Source: Chloroflexota bacterium (GTDB taxonomy: Bacteria; Chloroflexota; Limnocylindria; Limnocylindrales; CSP1-4). From it: 5,944 nt of DNA. Location: positions 1-5,944 of the forward strand of contig JAGDMV010000129.1 of assembly GCA_017860675.1 (NCBI GenBank), in the 5' to 3' direction. This document shows positions 1 to 4,841 of this stretch, piece after piece. How positions within the stretch are numbered: the stretch's first letter is position 1; the number at the start of each line of letters is the position of its first letter. The notes under the pieces were generated by a model, which saw only the letters and a list, made by a program, of their open reading frames with translations, was not told the DNA's origin and ran no database searches. A program made the translations under genes and the position numbers.

Positions 1-134
1 AGGACGTATGCGATGATGAGCCGGAGAGCGAGGCCGAGGGCGACGACCAGGCCGAGCGGGACGGCCAGGTCCCGCAGCCGCAGGTGGCCCTCCAAGCCGG
101 CCGAGGCGCCCTCACCCGGAGCGGGACCTGGCAC
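1..134 (-). CDS. N-terminal fragment of a membrane protein, possibly a GT-C glycosyltransferase (partial, runs off left edge)
   Basis: Reading the minus strand from a GTG at 134 gives 44 complete codons with no stop before the window edge. Residues 1-22 form a hydrophilic Gly/Ala/Pro-rich leader. Residues 23-44 are a hydrophobic stretch (LAVPLGLVVALGLALRLIIA, then YV) that reads as a first transmembrane helix. An Arg inside the end of TM1, as in LRLIIAYV, is common at the start of bacterial GT-C and mannosyltransferase-like proteins, but the fragment is too short to assign a family. The start is supported by GGGAGG at 142-147, seven bases upstream of the GTG. An in-frame TTG directly before it is less well spaced. 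The gene diverges from the plus-strand glycosyltransferase-like gene, so this may be another envelope glycan gene. Reality of the gene is fairly likely; function is a guess. Confidence 0.72.
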   Translation of the reverse strand, partial: MPGPAPGEGASAGLEGHLRLRDLAVPLGLVVALGLALRLIIAYV

Positions 135-141
135 CAATCGG

Positions 142-147
142 CCTCCC
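142..147 (-). promoter_or_regulatory. Shine-Dalgarno for the left-edge minus-strand gene
   Basis: The minus strand reads GGGAGG here, seven bases before the GTG at 134-132. This is the usual spacing and sets the start of the partial gene at 134. Confidence 0.65.
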
Positions 148-160
148 AACGAGCGCTGGA

Positions 161-1594
161 GTGGACCGGAGTATATCCCAGGGCGGGACGCCAACCGCCG
201 GCACCCCCCTCCTCCCGGCCGACCGCGACGCCCGGCTGACCGTGCTCGTCGGCCTCGGCGTTGCATTGGCCATGCTCGCCCTCTACGTTCTCACCCGGCC
301 GTCCTGGCAGAACATCTACGACCATTTCGTCTGGCAGGCGGCCGCCTGGCTGGAGGGTCAGGCGCACATCCGCTACCCGGTCGAGGCGACGGCGACGAGC
401 CCCGGCAATGCCGTGCTCCACGACGTCGTGCCGCTGCTGGGCCCCGACGGGCTACCGACGGGCCGGGCGCTCATCCCGTTCCCGCCGCTGCCGGCGGTCA
501 TCCTCCTGCCGCTGGTGGCCGCCTTCGGGACCCTCACAGACCAGGTCCTCGTGTCGGCGATCGTGGGCGCCATCGATGTCGCCCTCGCCTTCTGGGTCCT
601 GGGGCGGCTCACGCTGCGCTCCTGGGTGCGCGTCCTCGTCACGGTCTTCCTCGGCGCCGGCACCGTCCTCTGGTATGCGGCCTCGATCGGGACCACCTGG
701 TACTTCGCCCACGTCATCGCTCTGGCGCCCGCCCTGGCGGCGATCGGCCTGGCCCTGGAGGCGGACGGGGACGACCGGGCGCGAGCGGATTCCGCCCCGG
801 CCGGTGACGGCGGAGCGAGAGCGCACTGGCCGGCGATCGGCCTCGACGGGCGCCAGGTCGCGGCCGGCTTCCTGCTCGGGCTGGCGGCGACCGCCCGGCT
901 GACGGTGATCTTCGGCCTGCCGTTCTTCGTCCTCGTGGGAGGCGGGGGCAGCTGGCTGCGGCGGGGAGTGTCGGCGGCCATCGGGGCCGCGATCCCGGTC
1001 CTGGCGCTCGTCGCCTACACCCTGGCAACGACCGGGGAGCCCTTCAACCCCGCCTACGAGATCCTCTACCGGTCCGAGATCGAGGCATATCCGCAGTTCG
1101 ACTACAACGCCGCCTGGGCGGCCACGGACCTTCGCTACATCCCCCAGAACGTGCTGGTCATGCTGCTCGCCTTCCCGCAGGTCATGCCGGCCTGCGAGCC
1201 CGGCGTGGCCCGGGAGATGTGGAGCTCGGCCGGCTGCGGCTTCCTCGTCCCGCGGGACATCGGCACCAGCCTGATCCTCACCAGCCCGGCCTACCTGCTG
1301 GCGCTGGCCGCCGTGCCCGCGTTCGGGCGAGACCGGGTGGTGGCCGGGGCGACGCTCGCGACCGCCGCGATCGCGATCGTCAACCTCGCCCATTTCTCGC
1401 AGGGCTGGGTGCAGTTCGGCTATCGCTTCAGCCTCGACTTCGCGCCCTTCTTGCTGCTGCTCGTCGCCCTCGGAACCGAACGCCTGCTCGAGGGGCGGCA
1501 GCGGGCCTGGGCGGCCGTGCCGGTCGGGCTGGTGGCGCTGTCAGTCGCGGTCCACGCATGGGGCATCGGCTGGGCCCGGGCGCTGGGCTGGTGA
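161..1594 (+). CDS. Polytopic membrane protein, GT-C glycosyltransferase-like
   Basis: Predicted 477-aa integral membrane protein with about 11-12 hydrophobic helices (for example residues 27-44, 104-125, 128-148, 154-173, 179-200, 234-260, 270-290, 371-389, 390-409, 420-440, 449-468). After TM1 comes a long, probably extracytoplasmic loop with Y53-D54-H55-F56, where GT-C enzymes usually place a catalytic acidic residue. Near the C terminus GYRFSLDFAPFLLLL (from residue 420) resembles the PRYLLPALPFLALL-type helix of GT39/PMT-like proteins. A charged loop at about 200-232 splits the helices. Family membership is inferred, not a clear domain match; no sugar or acceptor can be named. The start is uncertain: GTG 161 lacks a well-spaced Shine-Dalgarno, and codons 4-5 (AGT ATA) are atypical and overlap a putative promoter. 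Codons 12-27 all end in G or C, which favours 161 over the next in-frame GTG at 242. The stop overlaps the next gene. Confidence 0.9.
   Translation: MDRSISQGGTPTAGTPLLPADRDARLTVLVGLGVALAMLALYVLTRPSWQNIYDHFVWQAAAWLEGQAHIRYPVEATATSPGNAVLHDVVPLLGPDGLPTGRALIPFPPLPAVILLPLVAAFGTLTDQVLVSAIVGAIDVALAFWVLGRLTLRSWVRVLVTVFLGAGTVLWYAASIGTTWYFAHVIALAPALAAIGLALEADGDDRARADSAPAGDGGARAHWPAIGLDGRQVAAGFLLGLAATARLTVIFGLPFFVLVGGGGSWLRRGVSAAIGAAIPVLALVAYTLATTGEPFNPAYEILYRSEIEAYPQFDYNAAWAATDLRYIPQNVLVMLLAFPQVMPACEPGVAREMWSSAGCGFLVPRDIGTSLILTSPAYLLALAAVPAFGRDRVVAGATLATAAIAIVNLAHFSQGWVQFGYRFSLDFAPFLLLLVALGTERLLEGRQRAWAAVPVGLVALSVAVHAWGIGWARALGW
170..186 (-). promoter_or_regulatory. Candidate promoter of the left-edge gene, with a shared TGGGATA element
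   Basis: The minus strand carries TATACT at 175-170, a 5/6 match to the TATAAT -10 consensus. It overlaps TGGGATA at 180-174. Initiation about seven bases downstream would give a leader of roughly 28 nt containing the GGGAGG Shine-Dalgarno, which suits the GTG at 134. I found no good -35 at 16-18 bp spacing. The core GGA-GTATA-TCC on the plus strand is nearly self-complementary, so it might also fire rightward, but the plus-strand -10 match is poor. The element recurs at the promoter of the DUF151 gene. Confidence 0.4.
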
Positions 1595-3249
1595 GCGCGG
1601 ACTCGGGCGCAGGCCGGGCCGGTGCCGGCCTGAACGGGGCTGGCCTGCAGCGGCCCTCCTGGGCCCCCGCTGCGGCCATGATCCACGCCGCTGGGCCCAT
1701 CGCCGTCGGCCTGGTCGCGTTCGTGCTGGCGCGGGCGGCCCTGCTGCCGGGCCTGGCCTTCTGGGACACGGGCGAGTTCCAGGCCGTTGCCCCGCTGCTC
1801 GGCACCGCCCACCCGACGGGCTATCCCGCCTACGTGGTCCTCGGCTGGCTGGCGTCCATCGTCTTCGCGCCGCTGGGCGACCCGGCATTCCGGCTGAACA
1901 TCCTGAGCGCCGGCCTGTTCGCCGTGGCCTGCGGCCTGACGGTCGTCCTCGTGCGGCAGCTGACCGGCCGGTCGCCGGTCGCCATCGGCGCAGGCCTCCT
2001 GCTCGCCCTCAGCCCGCTCCCCTGGCGAATGGGCGCCCATGCCGACCCGCACACGTTCCACCTCGCCCTGCTGGCGCTCCTGCTGGTGCTGCTGGTCGGC
2101 TGGGAGAGCCGGCTGGCGGGGCGGGCGGGCCGCCCCGACCGATGGCTGCTGGCGGCTGCCGCCGTGTACGGGGTCGCCGCCGCCAACCACTCGCTCAGCC
2201 TCCTGCTGGCGCCGGCGATCGTGCTCTTCGTGCTCGCGGTCGAGCCGCGCATCGTCCTCCGGCCGCGCCTGTGGGTCAGCTGCCTCGCGCTGGCAGCCGG
2301 TGTCTGCCTCCTCCTCTACCTAGAGCTGCCGGTGCGGGCCGCCATGGGTGCGCCGCTCGTCTACGGCCGCCCGGATACCTGGGACGGCTTCGTCTACGTG
2401 GTCACCGGCGAGCAGTTCCGCTCCGACGTCCTGCCGCTCTTCGCCGACCTCGAGCGCAAGGTCGACGAGCTGGCACGGCGGACGGTCAACGAGCTGGGGG
2501 TGCTGGCTCCTCTGGTGCTGGCGGGCTTCGTGGCGACGGCCCTTCGCCGGCCGCGGTATGCGCTCCTGTCGGGCGTCGCCGCGCTGCTCACCTGCCTGTT
2601 CGACGCCGCCTACGTCAACGCCGCGATCGATCGCTACTACCTCGGCCCGCTCCTGCTGGCCATCACCTGGCTGGGCGTGGGGGCCGCGGCCTTCGTCGAT
2701 GCCTTCGCGCCCGGGTCGACGCTGACCGAACCCGCGGCGAGCGAAGCGACACCCGGGGCCTCGGGCGCCGGGCAGGGATGCCGGCTGCGCGCGCCGCTCG
2801 GCTCGCCGGCCGCCGTGGCTGCCTCCCTGGTCGCGATGGCCGCTCTCGTCGGGCCGGCCCTGGTGGCGGCGCCCGCCTCCTTCAGGCAGGCCGACCGGAG
2901 CGGGGACGTCGCTGCCCGCCGCTGGGTGGACGGGGTCCTGGCCACGCTCCCCGAGAGCTCCGTCGTCCAGACCTGGTGGAGCATCTCGACGCCGCTCTGG
3001 TACGCGACCCTGGTCGAGGGACAGCGGCCCGACGTCACGGTGGTCGACGACAGCGACCTCGTGGACGGCGGTCTGGGGACCGTCGACGCCCTCATCGAGG
3101 CGAACCTCGGCCGCCGCCCCGTGTTCGTCGTCCGGCCCTATGCGCAGCTCCTCGATCTCTCGGAGCGCTGGGTGCTCGAGCGCTGGGAGGACCCGGCCGG
3201 CATCCAGGCCATGTGGCAGGTGGTGGGTCCCCGGGGGGCGGAGCCATGA
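1591..3249 (+). CDS. DUF2723 family membrane protein (TMEM260 / protein O-mannosyltransferase-like)
   Basis: 552-aa polytopic protein with DUF2723 hallmarks. The first loop has W58-D59-T-G61-E62-F63 and then H74-P75-T-G77-Y78-P79 (family pattern WGDSGEFQ...AHPPGYPLY). N199-H200 sits in a hydrophobic hairpin. Y243-L-E-L-P247-V-R249 is followed by a loop ending W264-D-G-F...VTGEQF, matching the family's YLPLR...W..F..HVTG block. There are about 11 helices, then a soluble C-terminal domain from about residue 430 with R479-P-D-V, also typical. The family has GT-C topology; human TMEM260 is an O-mannosyltransferase, so transfer of a lipid-linked sugar to protein is a reasonable role. Start: GTG 1591 overlaps the previous stop as GTGA, suggesting translational coupling. 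ATG 1678 (523 aa, just before TM1) is the alternative; neither has a Shine-Dalgarno. A Ser/Ala/Gly/Glu-rich linker (about 375-405) precedes the last helix. Confidence 0.94.
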   Translation: MSADSGAGRAGAGLNGAGLQRPSWAPAAAMIHAAGPIAVGLVAFVLARAALLPGLAFWDTGEFQAVAPLLGTAHPTGYPAYVVLGWLASIVFAPLGDPAFRLNILSAGLFAVACGLTVVLVRQLTGRSPVAIGAGLLLALSPLPWRMGAHADPHTFHLALLALLLVLLVGWESRLAGRAGRPDRWLLAAAAVYGVAAANHSLSLLLAPAIVLFVLAVEPRIVLRPRLWVSCLALAAGVCLLLYLELPVRAAMGAPLVYGRPDTWDGFVYVVTGEQFRSDVLPLFADLERKVDELARRTVNELGVLAPLVLAGFVATALRRPRYALLSGVAALLTCLFDAAYVNAAIDRYYLGPLLLAITWLGVGAAAFVDAFAPGSTLTEPAASEATPGASGAGQGCRLRAPLGSPAAVAASLVAMAALVGPALVAAPASFRQADRSGDVAARRWVDGVLATLPESSVVQTWWSISTPLWYATLVEGQRPDVTVVDDSDLVDGGLGTVDALIEANLGRRPVFVVRPYAQLLDLSERWVLERWEDPAGIQAMWQVVGPRGAEP

Positions 3250-3365
3250 CGGGGACGGTACGATCCTCCAGGCGATCGTCCCTGCCCCGACCCGGCGCGA
3301 CGCGGCGGGGCGGCGTGCCCCGGTGTCGGTCGCCCCGGCCGATCGAGCGAGGTGCGAACCCATGA
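3246..3365 (+). other. 39-codon ORF bridging the DUF2723 and GT2 genes (coupling ORF or chance)
   Basis: The ATG at 3246 overlaps the DUF2723 stop as ATGA, and the TGA at 3363-3365 overlaps the GT2 start as ATGA. The ORF therefore exactly fills the gap between the two genes. The peptide is Arg/Pro/Ser-rich with a single Cys and resembles no family I know. Eight of its 39 codons (GTA, CGA four times, TGT, GGT, CCA) end in A or T, more than in the neighbouring genes, which argues against selection on the protein. It may act only as a ribosome path linking the two genes, or it may be chance. A TACGAT hexamer at 3259-3264 is a weak -10 candidate without a -35. Confidence 0.2.
3349..3354 (+). promoter_or_regulatory. 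Shine-Dalgarno for the GT2 gene
   Basis: GAGGTG matches six bases of the AGGAGGTG consensus and lies seven bases before the ATG at 3362. It fixes the GT2 start there, although the frame stays open upstream to 3140 inside the DUF2723 gene. Confidence 0.7.
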
Positions 3366-4180
3366 GCAGCCAGCCACCCGGCCCGGTCGTCGAGCTCCCG
3401 GTGCCGGTCGCACGGGTCCCCTCCCTGTCCTACTTCTTCCCGGCCCACGACGAGGAGGCGAATCTCGAGCCGCTCGTCGAGGAAGCCCTCGCCACGCTCC
3501 CGGCGCTGGCAGAGACGTTCGAGATCATCGCCGTGGACGACGGCTCGCGCGACGCCACCGGGTCCATCGCCGACCGGCTGGCGGAGGCCCACGCCGGGGT
3601 CGTCCGCGCCGTCCACCACCCGGCGAACCTCGGCTACGGGGCGGCGATCCGCTCCGGCTTCCGGGCCGCCCGGTACCCGCTCATCTGCTTCACCGACGGC
3701 GACCGCCAGTTCCGGGTCGCTGATCTCGCCCGCCTGGTGGCCCGCCAGGCCGAGGCCGACACGCCCGACGTCGTCGCCGGTTACCGGATCCAGCGCGCCG
3801 ATCCTCTCGTGCGGACCGTCTACGCCCGGATCTACCGCTTCGCCAACCGGGTCTGGTTCGGCCTGCGCGTTCGCGACGTCGACTGCGCCTGCAAGCTGTT
3901 CCGCCGCGAGGCGCTCGAGGGGATCAGGGTCGAGTCAGGCGGGGCCTTCTTCACGGCTGAGCTGCTGATCAAGCTCGGTGCCTCCGGGCGCCGGGTCGCC
4001 GAGGTCGGGGTTCCGCACTATCCCCGCACGGCGGGCTCGCAGACAGGCGCCAGGCTGGCGGTCGTCTGGCGTGCCGTCAAGGACTTCTGGTGGCTGCGCC
4101 TGAGGCTGTGGGCGAACGGCCGGCGTGCGCTCGCCAGGGGTGAGCCGATCCTCGACCGGGAGGGCGCGCCTGGCAGCTGA
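3362..4180 (+). CDS. Family 2 glycosyltransferase, polyprenyl-phosphate sugar synthase (DPM1-like)
   Basis: 272-aa cytoplasmic GT-A-fold enzyme with a full set of GT2/DPM-like motifs: P27-A-H-D30-E31-E32 at strand 1, V58-D59-D60-G-S near the nucleotide site, N89-L-G-Y-G-A-A-I-R-S-G, the metal-binding T111-D112-G113-D114, then G140-Y-R..R-A-D-P and D172-V-D174-C.CKLFRR, ending in a HYPRT...QTGA segment. Such enzymes move a sugar from a nucleotide donor to dolichol or polyprenyl phosphate. There is no C-terminal transmembrane pair, so it looks like the soluble or peripheral DPM1 type rather than the GtrB/ArnC type. The motif reads TDGDRQF where TDGDGQF is more usual; I would not call it inactive. 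Placed after two GT-C-like genes, it plausibly makes their lipid-linked donor. Mannose is the first guess, but glucose or another sugar is equally compatible. Alternative: transfer to a non-lipid acceptor. Confidence 0.96.
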   Translation: MSSQPPGPVVELPVPVARVPSLSYFFPAHDEEANLEPLVEEALATLPALAETFEIIAVDDGSRDATGSIADRLAEAHAGVVRAVHHPANLGYGAAIRSGFRAARYPLICFTDGDRQFRVADLARLVARQAEADTPDVVAGYRIQRADPLVRTVYARIYRFANRVWFGLRVRDVDCACKLFRREALEGIRVESGGAFFTAELLIKLGASGRRVAEVGVPHYPRTAGSQTGARLAVVWRAVKDFWWLRLRLWANGRRALARGEPILDREGAPGS

Positions 4181-4200
4181 GACCGAGCGGCGTCGGGCGA

Positions 4201-4746
4201 TCAGGCCGGGCTCGGCGGGCCCTCGCGCGGCTCGTCACCCATGTCGAGCGAATTGACGAAGTCGCGGAAGACGGCCAGGCCCTCGTCGTCCATCACGGCC
4301 CCACCCGCGTCGGCGTCCTCGTCGTCACGCCCGCCCTCGCCGCTCACCCCGGCCCGCTCAAGGACGGAGCTGGCGGCGAAGACGCGGACGCCGGTCCGCA
4401 CCGCCAGGGCGAGCGCGTCGGACGGGCGCGAGTCCACCTCGACCTGCCGGCCACCCATCTCCAGCCGGATTCGGGCGTGGAACGTCTCCTCGGCGAGGTC
4501 GGCGATGACCACCTCGCGAACCGTCGCCCCGAGCTTGTCGAGCATGGCGACCAGCAGGTCGTGGGTGAGCGGGCGCTCCGGCGTCACGCCCTGGAGGCGC
4601 ATGGCGATGGCGCTGGCCTCCCACGGCCCGATCCAGATCGGCAGGTAGCGATCGCGGTCCAGCTCGCGCAGGATGACGACGTGCTGGCTCGAGAGCGTAT
4701 GGACGCGGACGCTCTCGACCTTCATCTCCACGAGCGATCCGGACAT
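4201..4746 (-). CDS. DUF151 / bifunctional nuclease (BFN) family protein
   Basis: 181-aa protein carrying the whole DUF151 domain: an N-terminal strand from M8-K-V-E-S-V, L35-P-I-W-I-G-P-W-E-A-S-A-I-A, R58-P-L-T-H-D-L-L, and the hallmark D105-S-R-P-S-D-A-L-A-L-A-V-R117 followed by V-R-V-F-A. Plant and some bacterial members have reported RNase/DNase activity, but the physiological role in most bacteria is unknown. After about residue 134 comes an acidic Gly/Asp/Glu-rich linker (GEGGRDDEDADAGG) and then a short helix, DDEGLAVFRDFVNSLDM. A similar short C-terminal helix is common in bacterial members. The start at 4746 is supported by a -10 element six bases upstream and by the absence of a Shine-Dalgarno; M8 (4725) is a weaker alternative. 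The frame is open upstream to 4992, but that part is the shadow of the neighbouring gene. It converges on the GT2 gene with a 20-bp gap and no clear terminator. Confidence 0.96.
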   Translation of the reverse strand: MSGSLVEMKVESVRVHTLSSQHVVILRELDRDRYLPIWIGPWEASAIAMRLQGVTPERPLTHDLLVAMLDKLGATVREVVIADLAEETFHARIRLEMGGRQVEVDSRPSDALALAVRTGVRVFAASSVLERAGVSGEGGRDDEDADAGGAVMDDEGLAVFRDFVNSLDMGDEPREGPPSPA

Positions 4747-4752
4747 GGCCCG

Positions 4753-4768
4753 ATTATCCCATGGGCGG
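4753..4768 (-). promoter_or_regulatory. Extended -10 promoter of the DUF151 gene, probably giving a leaderless mRNA
   Basis: The minus strand reads TGG-GATAAT at 4761-4753: a TGn extension plus a 5/6 match to TATAAT. Six bases separate it from the ATG at 4746, so transcription would start at or next to the A of the ATG. No purine-rich Shine-Dalgarno lies between. No good -35 is visible at 16-18 bp, as is usual for extended -10 promoters. On the plus strand, TATCCCATGGGCGG (4755-4768) nearly repeats the element at 174-186. Confidence 0.55.
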
Positions 4769-4841
4769 CCGCGGGGTCCGCCCTCCGGCCCGGCGCGGGC
4801 GAGGTCGCGAGGCGCGGCTGAAGCTGCGGGGCGGGCGTGGC
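4769..4841. other. Remainder of the intergenic gap between propeller and DUF151 genes
   Basis: GC-rich spacer. A six-base-pair perfect stem (GGGCGG 4763-4768 with CCGCCC 4778-4783, loop of nine) overlaps the upstream edge of the proposed promoter. It has no following T-run, so I do not call it an intrinsic terminator. Nothing else is recognisable. Confidence 0.3.

Noticed and set aside
13..807. 264-codon plus-strand frame overlapping the left-edge gene and the first membrane protein gene
   Set aside because: Its product is almost entirely Arg/Pro/Gly/Ala and it conflicts with two better supported genes.
452..1393. Long minus-strand open frame opposite the first membrane protein gene
   Set aside because: Antisense shadow in high-GC DNA. 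Its product is Arg/Gly/Glu/Asp-rich low complexity with no fold signature, while the plus frame gives clear membrane helices.
3163..3187. Direct repeat of GAGCGCTGG within the DUF2723 gene
   Set aside because: It reflects a repeated ERW in the protein (ERWVLERWED) and looks like coding coincidence, not a DNA element.
2142..3245. Upstream part of the long frame that ends at 3365
   Set aside because: Out-of-frame shadow of the DUF2723 gene with Arg/Pro/Gly composition. Only the last 39 codons after ATG 3246 were worth considering.
2320..3363. 347-codon minus-strand open frame opposite the DUF2723 gene
   Set aside because: Shadow frame: composition is Arg/Gly/His/Asp-rich without domains, and the opposite strand holds a conserved family.
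4183..4196. CCGA/TCGG hairpin between the convergent GT2 and DUF151 genes as a bidirectional terminator
   Set aside because: The stem is only four base pairs with no T-run on either strand. The 20-bp gap shows no convincing terminator.
4763..4783. GGGCGG/CCGCCC hairpin as a terminator for the propeller gene
   Set aside because: Six-pair stems are frequent at this GC content, no T-tract follows, and it overlaps the shared promoter element.
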